Shown in pieces: positions 8,650 through 16,773 of a DNA stretch of 64,000 nt (positions within the stretch are counted from its first letter, which is position 1; each line of letters starts with the position of its first letter). This DNA comes from Rhodospirillaceae bacterium (lineage in GTDB: Bacteria > Pseudomonadota > Alphaproteobacteria > Rhodospirillales > Rhodospirillaceae): assembly GCA_029243545.1 (NCBI GenBank), contig JAQWRV010000027.1, forward strand, positions 1-64,000, in the 5' to 3' direction. The notes below the pieces were generated by a model. It was not told the DNA's origin. It saw only the letters and a program-made list of their open reading frames with translations, and did not search any database. The translations under genes and the position numbers were made by a program.

Positions 8650-9267
8650 ATGGACGTTCTGACGGCTCTGCAGGCGCTCCCCAAGGCGCCATTCTTTTTC
8701 CTTCGCCACGGCGAAACTGATTGGAACAGAGACCGTCTCGCCCAGGGCCAGACCGGCATTCCCCTCAATCAAGCCGGTCAGGATCAGGCCGACCAGGCCC
8801 GCCCTGTGCTCGACGGTCATGGCGCAGTGCGGATCATCACCAGCCCGCTCAAGCGGGCCAGTGAGACGGCGGAGATCGTCAACCGAACCCTGAATTTGAC
8901 CATCAATCGCCATTCTGGGCTCATGGAACGGTCTTTTGGGCCCTTCGAAGGGAAACCCTGGGTCTCCGGTTTTGTCGATAGTGAACTGGAAGGCGCTGAG
9001 CCCCACCCTCAGTTTATGGAACGCATACTCACCACGCTTGTTGAGGCGCTTGAAAGGCCGGGGCCGCCGCTGCTGGTCAGTCACGGCGGGGTGTTCAAGA
9101 TTATAGTGGAGTTGCTTTGCACTCTGCCTGACGCCCGCGCGGCCAATGCGGTGCCGTTCCGTTTTGATCCGCCGGCAGGACCAATAGGAGATGGCGCCCG
9201 CTGGAGGGTCAGCCCGGTGGATCCTGTTCGGTCGCCGGACACGAATTCGTGTTGGACCACCCCTTGA
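8650..9267 (+). CDS. histidine phosphatase superfamily protein (phosphoglycerate-mutase-like)
   Basis: 205 residues. The N-terminus has FFLRHGETDWNRD, the R-H-G motif whose His becomes phosphorylated. Later come ITSPLKRASETAEIV (second Arg) and LLVSHGGVFKIIV (second catalytic His). This is a cytoplasmic acid-phosphatase-type enzyme; possible substrates range from sugar phosphates to alpha-ribazole phosphate or nucleotides, and the sequence does not decide. The ATG at 8650 has an AT-rich leader without a clear ribosome site. It stands alone between parB and the copper ATPase gene and starts the accessory block. Confidence 0.85.
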   Translation: MDVLTALQALPKAPFFFLRHGETDWNRDRLAQGQTGIPLNQAGQDQADQARPVLDGHGAVRIITSPLKRASETAEIVNRTLNLTINRHSGLMERSFGPFEGKPWVSGFVDSELEGAEPHPQFMERILTTLVEALERPGPPLLVSHGGVFKIIVELLCTLPDARAANAVPFRFDPPAGPIGDGARWRVSPVDPVRSPDTNSCWTTP

Positions 9268-9291
9268 CCTTCTAGTTTCTGGAAGCCCTAT

Positions 9292-11727
9292 ATGAGCCCC
9301 ATGCATGATACGTCTTACCCAGCAACTGCGACCCAGTCTGTGCGCTTGCCAATAGATGGCATGACCTGTTCCGCCTGCGCCACGCGTTTGGAAAAAGCCC
9401 TAAACCGCGTTCCGGGCATTAAATCAGTGTCGGTGAACTTTGCGTTGGAACAGGCCGACGTGCAGGTCGACTCCGCGCAGATCTCTCCAACCGACGTAGC
9501 CGCCGCCGTTGGCCGCGCCGGATTTGCCGTTCCCGATGAAGAGTTTGTTTTTGCCCTCGACGGTATGACCTGCGCCGCCTGTGCGGCGCTCTCTGAAAAA
9601 GTGTTGTCGCGTGTACCGGGCGTTTCCATAGCCGAAGTGAACTTCGCCATCGAGTGCGCAACAGTTCTCGCGCCACAAGGCACTGTCTCTTTCGCCGCTT
9701 TGTCTGACGCCGTTGCCAACGCGGGGTTCACGGCGCGCGCGTTGACGCCGGGAAAAAATGCGACGGTGGAAAACGCGCAAGAAGAGAGGCGTCAAAAGAG
9801 TCTGCTCAAAGATTATCTGATTTTAGCGTTTTCGATCCTGTTGACCGCGCCGCTTATTGCGCAAATGGGCGCGCACTTTACCGGCGCTGGTTTTCATTTT
9901 TCACCGTGGACCGAATTCTCTTTGGCGTTACCGGTACAACTCATCGCCGGATCGCGCTTTTATGTGGGCGCTTACAAAGTATTGCGCGCCGGTTCGGGCA
10001 ACATGGATGTGCTGGTCGTGATGGGCACAAGCGCGGCGTTTGGCTACAGCTTTTACCTCCTGATGGCGCTGGGTGATGCGTCTGCCGGGCAACTGTATTT
10101 TGAAGCCTCGGCCGTGATCATCACCTTGGTATTGTTCGGCAAAGTTTTGGAAGCGCGGGCCAAGCGCGGCACCACTGCTGCCATCCGTGCGCTGATGGAT
10201 TTGCGCCCTGACGTGGCGGGCATCAAACGTGAGGGTGACATTGTTGAGGTGCCGGTCGATCAGGTGCGTGAAGGCGACATGATTGTTGTCCGCCCCGGTG
10301 AAAAAGTGCCGGTGGACGGTGAAGTGGAAGATGGTTCGTCAGATTTGGATGAGACATTACTCACCGGTGAAAGTTTGCCGGTTTCTAAAGCCATCGGGGA
10401 TTCGGTGACCGGCGGGGCCATCAACGGCACGGGCCTTTTAACACTTCGGGCGACTCAAATTGGTGAAGACTCCACCCTCGCCCGCATCATCCGGTTGGTT
10501 GAAAACGCGCAAAGCGGTAAAGCGCCGGCGCAACGTTTGGTCGATCGGGTTGGGGCCGTGTTCGTGCCTATTGTTATCGCCATCGCAACGGTTACGTTTT
10601 TGGGCTGGCTTGTTTCAGGTGGCACCTTCGAACAAGGTCTCATCGCGGCGGTGTCTGTTTTGGTCATCGCCTGTCCCTGTGCGCTGGGACTGGCGACACC
10701 AACGGCCATTGTCACCGGCACGGGTGCGGCAGCCAAAGCCGGAATTCTCATTAAAGATGTGGAAGCGCTAGAGTGGGCCCATCGTGTCGACACGGTGATC
10801 TTCGACAAGACCGGAACCTTGACCGAAGGTCACCCGGCAGTGGTCGATCACCTTATGATCAGTGGTGATGAGCGCGAAGCGATTGGCCTTGCCGCTGCTG
10901 TGCAGCATGGCAGTGAACATCCCTTGGCTAAAGCGATGATCACGCTGGCAGATGTACGCGGCGTGGCTGTAGGAACTGTCTCTGACTTTCAAAGCACAAC
11001 CGGGCGCGGCGTGGCCGGCAGGGTTGATGGACGTTCTGTTCTGCTAGGCAACCGCGCTTTCATGGAAGAAAGCCACGTGGCTTTGATCGATGGCATCGCG
11101 AAAGCTGAAGCCTGGGAACGGGAATCTCGCACGGCCGTATGGATGGCGGTGGACGGCTTCCTCGTTGCAGTGTTTGCTTTGGACGACCCGGTTCGCGACG
11201 AAGCCAAAGCAGCCGTCGATGCGCTGCGTCGCCTCGGTATCGACTCTCATTTGTTGTCGGGCGATGCACCGGCCGTTGCAGCCGCCGTTGCTAAAATTGT
11301 TGGCATTGACCATGCTCGCGGTGGTGTGCGTCCCGAAGACAAAGCAGGTGCCGTGACGCAGTTGCATGAAAGTGATCACGTGGTTGCCATGATTGGCGAC
11401 GGTATCAACGATGCCCCGGCTCTGGCCGCAGCGGATGTGGGCATTGCCATGGGCACCGGTACGGATGTGGCTATGGAAACCGCGGCCGTCACCCTCATGC
11501 GACCTGACCCGCGTTTGGTCGCCGCTGCCTTCGGTATTTCCCGGGCGACCTGGCGCAAGATCCAGCAAAATCTGTTTTGGGCGTTCTTCTATAACGTCAT
11601 TGGCATTCCGTTGGCAGCGTTGGGCTACCTGAGCCCAGAGGCGGCCGGAGCGGCCATGGCGCTGTCGAGTGTCAGTGTTGTTGCCAACGCCTTGCTCTTG
11701 CGCCGCTGGCGTCCACAACTAAACTAA
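9292..11727 (+). CDS. copA: Cu(+)-exporting P1B-type ATPase
   Basis: 811 residues. Two heavy-metal-associated domains come first, with metal-binding MTCSAC (Cys26, Cys29) and MTCAAC (Cys94, Cys97). Eight membrane segments follow, with the ion-site CPC at 461-463, the phosphorylation motif DKTGTLTEG (Asp505), and MIGDGINDAPALAAADVG in the ATP-binding domain. The CPC motif and double HMA identify a Cu(I)/Ag(I) exporter of the inner membrane. The start has GGAAG upstream; ATG at 9301 is also possible. A CopZ-like chaperone follows after 40 bases. No CueR/CsoR regulator is seen nearby. Confidence 0.95.
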   Translation: MSPMHDTSYPATATQSVRLPIDGMTCSACATRLEKALNRVPGIKSVSVNFALEQADVQVDSAQISPTDVAAAVGRAGFAVPDEEFVFALDGMTCAACAALSEKVLSRVPGVSIAEVNFAIECATVLAPQGTVSFAALSDAVANAGFTARALTPGKNATVENAQEERRQKSLLKDYLILAFSILLTAPLIAQMGAHFTGAGFHFSPWTEFSLALPVQLIAGSRFYVGAYKVLRAGSGNMDVLVVMGTSAAFGYSFYLLMALGDASAGQLYFEASAVIITLVLFGKVLEARAKRGTTAAIRALMDLRPDVAGIKREGDIVEVPVDQVREGDMIVVRPGEKVPVDGEVEDGSSDLDETLLTGESLPVSKAIGDSVTGGAINGTGLLTLRATQIGEDSTLARIIRLVENAQSGKAPAQRLVDRVGAVFVPIVIAIATVTFLGWLVSGGTFEQGLIAAVSVLVIACPCALGLATPTAIVTGTGAAAKAGILIKDVEALEWAHRVDTVIFDKTGTLTEGHPAVVDHLMISGDEREAIGLAAAVQHGSEHPLAKAMITLADVRGVAVGTVSDFQSTTGRGVAGRVDGRSVLLGNRAFMEESHVALIDGIAKAEAWERESRTAVWMAVDGFLVAVFALDDPVRDEAKAAVDALRRLGIDSHLLSGDAPAVAAAVAKIVGIDHARGGVRPEDKAGAVTQLHESDHVVAMIGDGINDAPALAAADVGIAMGTGTDVAMETAAVTLMRPDPRLVAAAFGISRATWRKIQQNLFWAFFYNVIGIPLAALGYLSPEAAGAAMALSSVSVVANALLLRRWRPQLN

Positions 11728-11767
11728 ACACATATTCTCTATCGCGTATTTTTAAGGAGATAGATAC

Positions 11768-11977
11768 ATGAACAAAGTTCTTATCCCTGTTGAAGGTATG
11801 ACCTGCGGCGGTTGCACCTCCAGTGTTGAAAAAGCCTTGAACGTCCGCGACGGCGTTTCATCCGTTGCGGCTTCTCTCGAAGGTGCCAATGTTGAAGTGG
11901 AATTTGATTCCGCAGTCATCATCCAGGGCCAGATCGAAGAGGCCATCCGCGACGCCGGCTTTAATGTGCCCGGCTAA
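11768..11977 (+). CDS. copZ: CopZ-like copper chaperone (HMA domain)
   Basis: 69 residues forming a single heavy-metal-associated domain: VEGMTCGGCTSSVEKAL with Cys13 and Cys16 as ligands. It is a cytoplasmic carrier that passes Cu(I) to the exporter encoded 40 bases upstream. An AGGAGA ribosome site precedes the ATG by 7 bases, one of the strongest in the window, consistent with abundant expression. The length and fold match CopZ/Atx1-like chaperones. The metal could in principle be silver or mercury, but pairing with a CPC ATPase favours copper. Confidence 0.9.
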   Translation: MNKVLIPVEGMTCGGCTSSVEKALNVRDGVSSVAASLEGANVEVEFDSAVIIQGQIEEAIRDAGFNVPG

Positions 11978-12011
11978 TTCGTTCAAGCCAAGTTCTTAGG
12001 TAGCACCCAAC

Positions 12012-12842
12012 ATGATCCGCCGTGGCTTCGTCGATATCGACCAGGGCCAAATCCATTATCGCTATACCGGTTTGGAGCACACGGACAAGCGTCCGTTGAT
12101 TATGTTTCACGGTGAGCCGGCGTCGTCTTACGTGCTGGAGCCGATGATTGCCGCCCTTGGAAAATCACGCCCTGTTTATGCGCCCGATACCCTCGGCACA
12201 GGTGATTCATCTGTGCTCCCGTTTGAAACATTGGAAGTGCCGGAGCTGGCTGAGATTTCGTTTTCGGCTATCACGGCTCTTGGAGATGTTAGGGATTTTG
12301 ATAACTTCGATCTCTATGGCACGTATACGGGCGGGCATATCGCGGCACAGGTGGCACTCGCCCACGGTGATGTCATCAATGCTTTGGTGCTGGATGAAGC
12401 GGGGCTGATTCCTGAAGACATGATCCCGGATCTAGTGGCCAACTACGTACCTGATCTTTCCATCGATACCCACGGCCATCAGTTCTACAGACTGTTTCAG
12501 TGGGTGCGTGATCAGTACATCTATTTTCCCTGGTACGCGCGGGACAAGGAACACTGGCGCGACATGGACTTGCCGCCGCCAGACGTACTCTTCCGTAAGA
12601 CCATGGAAGTGCTCAAAGGCAAAGACAGTATGCCAGTAATTTTTGCAGCGGTGTTCCGCCACGATTTGCGCATGGCCCTCAGTCAGATTGAACTACCAAC
12701 ACTGGCAACCGCAGAGGAAGTGGAGATTGTTCCTGGCGCAGCGCCTCTCGACATGCCGTTTCATGAAGCGGTCAGCGCACCTGTTTCCTATGTGGAAGAG
12801 AAAGCAAAACGCATTACGGCGTTTCTCGAGAGCCACGCTTGA
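12012..12842 (+). CDS. alpha/beta-hydrolase-fold protein with atypical nucleophile elbow
   Basis: 276 residues of alpha/beta-hydrolase type: IHYRYTGLEHTDKRPLIMFHG gives the first strands and oxyanion-hole HG, and YAPDTLGTGDSS is the typical D-x-x-G-x-G-x-S loop. The nucleophile elbow should read G-x-S-x-G but here is GTYTGG, with Tyr105 in the nucleophile position. Near the C-terminus, where the catalytic Gly-His normally lies, the sequence is VPGAAPLDMPFHEAV, without an obvious match. It may be a non-catalytic or cofactor-independent variant. The stop overlaps the leader of a TRAP binding-protein gene by 2 bases of spacing, suggesting an operon. Substrate unknown. Confidence 0.75.
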   Translation: MIRRGFVDIDQGQIHYRYTGLEHTDKRPLIMFHGEPASSYVLEPMIAALGKSRPVYAPDTLGTGDSSVLPFETLEVPELAEISFSAITALGDVRDFDNFDLYGTYTGGHIAAQVALAHGDVINALVLDEAGLIPEDMIPDLVANYVPDLSIDTHGHQFYRLFQWVRDQYIYFPWYARDKEHWRDMDLPPPDVLFRKTMEVLKGKDSMPVIFAAVFRHDLRMALSQIELPTLATAEEVEIVPGAAPLDMPFHEAVSAPVSYVEEKAKRITAFLESHA

Positions 12843-12844
12843 TA

Positions 12845-13894
12845 ATGCGCGCCGCCTGTTTCGCCGCATCTGTTTTTGTTCTTATACAACAGCCCGCTTT
12901 TGTTTACGCGCAAGACACTCAACTGGGCGCGCAGGGCACGACTCTGATCGTCGCATCGTCGGCTGCACCGGGCAGCACCATCAAAGATCATTTCCTTGCG
13001 TTTGAAAAAACGCTGAACCAAACCTTTGACGGCCATATAAACATTACACTCCTTGTCGACGGTGAAGCCGGTTCGGAAGAAACTTCATTGTCCGGGTTGC
13101 GCCGGGGCCGCGTGCATTTCAGTGCGGTGTCGGTTGCAGCGGCGGCAATCGCGGTGCCTGAGCTGTCGGTCTTGATGATGCCGTATCTGTTCGACAGTGA
13201 CGAAGAAGCGGATTTTGTCCTGGACAATTTTGTCTTCGCGCCGTTCCAGAGTCTGTTTGAGGAAAAAGGACTCACTCTCCTACGTTGGCTGGATTCCGGT
13301 TGGGCGGTGATTTACGGGCGTAAACCCATTGTCTTGCCCGAAGACGCTTCAGGGTACCGCATGCGTGCGGCCTCGGCTCTAACGGCCCAAGCGTTTCTGG
13401 AAGCGGTGGATGCAGACGTGATACCGCTGACCTTTGCCGATGTTATTCCGGCGTTGCAAACGGGACTGGTCGACGGTGGCGCGACAAGTCCATTCATGTT
13501 TTTAACAGGCGGTGTGTACGAGCACGCCCCAGAACTTACGTTGACCCGTCATTCCTTGAACCCGGGCGCAATTGTTATCAACAAACGTTGGTTTGAATCC
13601 CTGTCGTCAAAAAACCAGCAAGCTGTCAAAAACGCCTATGCGCCGTCGTCGGTATTGCGGGCAGATACGCGACGGCAGACCTGCGAGTCCTATAGTATCT
13701 TGCGGGATCGTGGCATCACTATTCGCGCCCTTACCCCTGAGCAAGATCAAGCATGGAAAGCGGCCGTATTACCCACCCACGATGCAATGATGGCGGATAT
13801 CGGCGGGCAGGCAGGTGAGATTTACCAAGCGATCCTTACCGGCAAGGTAGCCTTCGTTGCAACCGGACAAAAGGCGCCGCCTCCTTGCCAGTAA
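12845..13894 (+). CDS. TRAP transporter solute-binding protein, DctP family, orphan
   Basis: 349 residues from ATG 12845. Residues 1-22 form a signal peptide (FAASVFVLIQQPAFVYAQ). The mature part has DctP features: LRRGRVHFSAVS in the first lobe, MPYLFDSDEEADFVLDN, and LQTGLVDGGATSPFMF where the ligand-contacting residues lie. These periplasmic proteins bind organic acids, usually through an Arg, for a DctQM membrane pair. No DctQ or DctM gene is in the window, so it is an orphan or serves a distant permease. It starts 2 bases after the hydrolase-fold gene and is probably co-transcribed. The ligand is not predictable. Confidence 0.85.
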   Translation: MRAACFAASVFVLIQQPAFVYAQDTQLGAQGTTLIVASSAAPGSTIKDHFLAFEKTLNQTFDGHINITLLVDGEAGSEETSLSGLRRGRVHFSAVSVAAAAIAVPELSVLMMPYLFDSDEEADFVLDNFVFAPFQSLFEEKGLTLLRWLDSGWAVIYGRKPIVLPEDASGYRMRAASALTAQAFLEAVDADVIPLTFADVIPALQTGLVDGGATSPFMFLTGGVYEHAPELTLTRHSLNPGAIVINKRWFESLSSKNQQAVKNAYAPSSVLRADTRRQTCESYSILRDRGITIRALTPEQDQAWKAAVLPTHDAMMADIGGQAGEIYQAILTGKVAFVATGQKAPPPCQ

Positions 13895-13924
13895 GCGGCT
13901 CCGAAGAACTCCTGCTCACCAGAG

Positions 13925-14626
13925 TTAGTCGCAGTCGGTAAAGCGCGCAGCCCGGCAGGCGTCTGCCCAAGCGCGCGCTGCATGAATGTCATCAGATGTG
14001 AGAGATGCTTCAAGCTCTAAAAGTTTACTATCCGCTCGTGTGGAGCCGTCTTCTGCGGCAACCATCGCCCAAGCAAACGCGCGCACGGAATCGGTGGTCA
14101 CACCGCGTCCCACGGCATAGCGCTGGCTCAGCATGTATTGGGCTAAGGGGTTCCCTTGGAGGGCCATGGAGCGATACCAAGTAACGGCAGTCCTGTCGTC
14201 TTCCGGTAGCCCTGCGCCGGTTTCTTCCAGACTCAGCAAGTTGATTTCAGCGGCGACGTTGCCTTGATCCGCTGCCCTCAGCCACCACGCTTGCGCTTGT
14301 TCTTTGTCTAATGGGACGCCGCGTCCTTGGTCATAAAGTGCACCTAGATTTGTTTGTGCGTCGGCGTTGTTGTGTGCTGCGGCCTTTTGCCACCAGGCCA
14401 ACGCCTCGGCGTCGTTTTGGTGCACGCCCTGACCGCTAAAGTACAACCGGCCTAAGGCGTTCTGTGCCGCCGCCTCCCCGGCATAGGCCTTAAGGGTTAG
14501 GCCGGGGTCGGCTTGCAACGACTCCCAGAGTCCAGCATGAGCAGGCACCTGCCAAAAACAGAAGAGCGTCATGACAAGCAACCACAGTTTTCGCCGGAGG
14601 AAAAAGTGCGGTATTGAAAGGTCCAT
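13925..14626 (-). CDS. secreted Sel1-repeat protein
   Basis: 233 residues from ATG 14626. A signal peptide (LWLLVMTLFCFWQVPAHA) is followed by about four Sel1-like repeats: AAAQNALGRLYFSGQGV, ADAQTNLGALYDQGRGV, a middle degenerate one and PLAQYMLSQRYAVGRGV. Two Cys residues sit near the C-terminus (DACRAARFTDCD). Sel1 repeats are alpha/alpha solenoids that scaffold protein complexes, often in the periplasm. The AGGG stretch upstream of the ATG is a plausible ribosome site; the in-frame GTG at 14635 is less likely. It is transcribed against its neighbours and is divergent from the Rieske gene. No specific partner can be named. Confidence 0.85.
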   Translation of the reverse strand: MDLSIPHFFLRRKLWLLVMTLFCFWQVPAHAGLWESLQADPGLTLKAYAGEAAAQNALGRLYFSGQGVHQNDAEALAWWQKAAAHNNADAQTNLGALYDQGRGVPLDKEQAQAWWLRAADQGNVAAEINLLSLEETGAGLPEDDRTAVTWYRSMALQGNPLAQYMLSQRYAVGRGVTTDSVRAFAWAMVAAEDGSTRADSKLLELEASLTSDDIHAARAWADACRAARFTDCD

Positions 14627-14688
14627 GGCAATCACCCTAGGCTAACGACCAACCAATTAACACAGAACGCTTTAGGGGGCCGTTCAAA

Positions 14689-15753
14689 ATGGGCAAAAGC
14701 AAAACCACGACTTCACGTCCGGCTGGGCGCCCCTCTGCCGGCGACTTCTGGTGCGAAGGCGACGACGGGCTCTTTTCTCAGACTTGGTACCCTGTGTGTG
14801 TGTCGGCGGATGTTGGCGCAGACAATGTTATTGGCCGGACGTTTCTTGACGGTGAAGTGATCGTGTATCGCGGTGCCGACGGATCTCCCCACGTGTTCGG
14901 CGCTTACTGTGTACACATGGGCGCGAACCTTAAAGAAGGCACCATGGTCGATCATTGCGTGCGTTGCCCGTATCACCACTGGCAATTCGACGACGCCGGA
15001 CAATGCGTCAAAACCGGCTCCGGCGATCCGCCACCACCGTCCGCTAACCTATTTGAATACCCGACTGTGGAGCGCTGGGGATTGATTTTTGCTTTCAACG
15101 GAACGGAACCGCTGTGGCAATTACCCGACTTCGCCGACGTGTTGGGAGAGCGCCGCTTTGACGATGTAGAATTGTGTACGTCGACTGGGCAGCTGGATTA
15201 TTTTCCAGACGACCCAACGACGAAATCTATCCCGCTAGATCCCTGGATGATCATCACCAATCCGCTGGACTTTCAGCACTTCGTATCGGTTCATGAAATG
15301 ACTTTTCGCGCTGCCCGTCCTGAAGATGAAATCGTCTGGTCAGACCACAAATGTGAATTCCGCATACTCTCTACCAATCGGTTCGGCACACCTTACGACA
15401 ATCACCAAGCCATCTACGGAAACAACTGCCTTTACTTAAGCGGCAACCTCAACGGCAAGTGGTTTGGTTTTTTCGCGGCCCAGTCCATTCCAGAACCTGG
15501 CAAGTCTGATATTTACTTTGTCGGCGCATCCGAGAAAGCGAGCGATTTGGAGGAAGATGTTGCGGCAGCGCAAGCGGCAGCCGACGGTGTGGTCGCCATG
15601 GAAACCGAATTTTTCATGCAGGATATTTCCATACTGCGCTCGCTGCATTTTCGTCCCGGGCTATTGACCAAAACCGACACAGCTCTAAAGCGCCACATCG
15701 ATTATTTACAAGGCCAGCCGCGGGCGCATCCCGGCGCCGATTTTATTCGGTAG
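14689..15753 (+). CDS. Rieske non-heme iron oxygenase, alpha subunit type
   Basis: 354 residues. The N-terminal Rieske domain has Cys74-x-His76 and Cys93-x2-His96 (YCVHMG and CPYHHW) binding the 2Fe-2S cluster. The catalytic domain has D-x2-H-x4-H with Asp194, His197 and His202 for the mononuclear iron. This layout fits class IA/3-ketosteroid-9-hydroxylase or O-demethylase type oxygenases, which need a separate reductase; none is found in the window. An NTF2-like protein gene follows after 8 bases and may supply a small-subunit-like partner. The substrate is unknown, perhaps an aromatic or steroid-like compound. Start chosen for AGGGGGC about 10 bases upstream. Confidence 0.9.
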   Translation: MGKSKTTTSRPAGRPSAGDFWCEGDDGLFSQTWYPVCVSADVGADNVIGRTFLDGEVIVYRGADGSPHVFGAYCVHMGANLKEGTMVDHCVRCPYHHWQFDDAGQCVKTGSGDPPPPSANLFEYPTVERWGLIFAFNGTEPLWQLPDFADVLGERRFDDVELCTSTGQLDYFPDDPTTKSIPLDPWMIITNPLDFQHFVSVHEMTFRAARPEDEIVWSDHKCEFRILSTNRFGTPYDNHQAIYGNNCLYLSGNLNGKWFGFFAAQSIPEPGKSDIYFVGASEKASDLEEDVAAAQAAADGVVAMETEFFMQDISILRSLHFRPGLLTKTDTALKRHIDYLQGQPRAHPGADFIR

Positions 15754-15761
15754 CGCGCGCA

Positions 15762-16142
15762 ATGAACACGTTCGACCACGACGACGACATCACTCTTGTT
15801 GAGCAGAATTATTTTGGCAGCGTGATGAAGGAAAACATCGCAGGCGTGGTCTCTTGCTTCACGGACGATTGCGAAGTGGTGATCTATAAGGGCAATGAAA
15901 CGCCGCGCCGGTGTTGCGGCTCTCCCACCGTGGGCCAAAACCCTTTGGCGGCCTTCTATGAACAGCCGTTCATAGACTATGAAACCGTGGTGGAAGACTT
16001 TGAGCACACCATCGATGTTTCCGCCCACCGCTGCGCCTCCAATTTCAATGTCACCTTTACACCGAAACCGGGCGCTGCCCATGAAGATGTAGGGCCATTA
16101 CGTTACACCAACTCAAATTTCTTCCGCTGCCGCGACGGCTAG
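15762..16142 (+). CDS. NTF2-like (SnoaL-type) protein, probably truncated by an amber codon
   Basis: 126 residues as read: an N-terminal helix (DITLVEQNYFGSVMKENIAGVVSCF), then strands of a cone-shaped alpha+beta barrel. Such small proteins are the beta-subunit fold of ring-hydroxylating oxygenases or act as isomerases. The frame stops at TAG 16140-16142 after NFFRCRDG. The next 15 codons in the same frame, to a second TAG at 16188-16190, read IHPMIVYFANPKRVD, which is just the last beta strand such proteins need. The first TAG therefore looks like a recent nonsense mutation or a base error. The gene follows the Rieske gene by 8 bases, surely in one operon. Confidence 0.75.
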   Translation: MNTFDHDDDITLVEQNYFGSVMKENIAGVVSCFTDDCEVVIYKGNETPRRCCGSPTVGQNPLAAFYEQPFIDYETVVEDFEHTIDVSAHRCASNFNVTFTPKPGAAHEDVGPLRYTNSNFFRCRDG

Positions 16143-16304
16143 ATTCACCCCATGATCGTCTATTTTGCGAATCCCAAGCGGGTCGACTAGAGGCGGCCCT
16201 AAGCGCCACCACATCCGCCGGCTTTCATTCCTTCATGGGGTTGTTGCAAACCGGACTAACATTCTAAAAACGTTCGCTATTCCGGCGGAATAACTCTCCT
16301 CCAT

Positions 16305-16329
16305 GGGGCCGTTCTGAGAAAACAGCCCC
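16305..16329. terminator. imperfect GC-rich hairpin between convergent genes
   Basis: GGGGC-C-GTT pairs with AAC-A-GCCCC around a CTGAGAA loop. It lies in the 160-base space between the NTF2-like gene (rightward) and the thioesterase gene (leftward). It lacks a clear T-run on either side, so assignment as a bidirectional terminator is tentative. Nearby, TATTCC-GGC-GGAATA (16279-16293) is another short palindrome. Confidence 0.35.
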
Positions 16330-16352
16330 TCGGCTTCTTTAGAGCGTTGAAA

Positions 16353-16763
16353 TCACTGCTTTTCTCCGCCGTCTAAAAACGTCTGGACCAGTGTGGCTTT
16401 GGCTACGATTTTGTCCCCGGATTCACGGATCAAGAGCGCCTCTATGAAAGCCTGGCGCTTGCCGGTGCCGGTCACCATCGCCTTGCCGATCAACACCTCG
16501 TCCTGCTTGGCGCCGCGCAGAAACGAGGTAGACATTTGCGCCGTGGCGAACGAGCGTTCGCCGCAGCCGTACCAGGTGACTAGGCCGGCCACATCATCGA
16601 GCATGGCGGAGAGATAGCCGCCGAGAACCGTGCCCGCCGGGTTCAAGAGCGATTCTGTCGGTACGTAGCGGATGCGCCCGATGCCGGTGTCTGTGTCAAA
16701 ACTCGGATCTGTGCCGCCGAGCCATTCACGGGCTTTTATGGGCGGCGGTCTGATTGTTTTCAT
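16353..16763 (-). CDS. PaaI-type hotdog thioesterase
   Basis: 136 residues from ATG 16763. The motif ESLLNPAGTVLGGYLSAMLDDVAG is the hotdog-fold active-site helix, with Asn in place of the more common His, G-x-x-x-G-G and the catalytic Asp. Family members hydrolyse acyl-CoA or phenylacetyl-CoA-type thioesters in the cytoplasm. The gene starts 11 bases after the nitronate-monooxygenase stop and is last in a three-gene leftward operon after the acyl-CoA synthetase. Context suggests it releases CoA from an intermediate or from stalled thioesters made by that ligase. An upstream in-frame extension to 16799 would overlap the preceding gene and is not family-like. Confidence 0.85.
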   Translation of the reverse strand: MKTIRPPPIKAREWLGGTDPSFDTDTGIGRIRYVPTESLLNPAGTVLGGYLSAMLDDVAGLVTWYGCGERSFATAQMSTSFLRGAKQDEVLIGKAMVTGTGKRQAFIEALLIRESGDKIVAKATLVQTFLDGGEKQ

Positions 16764-16773
16764 GACGTTTTCT

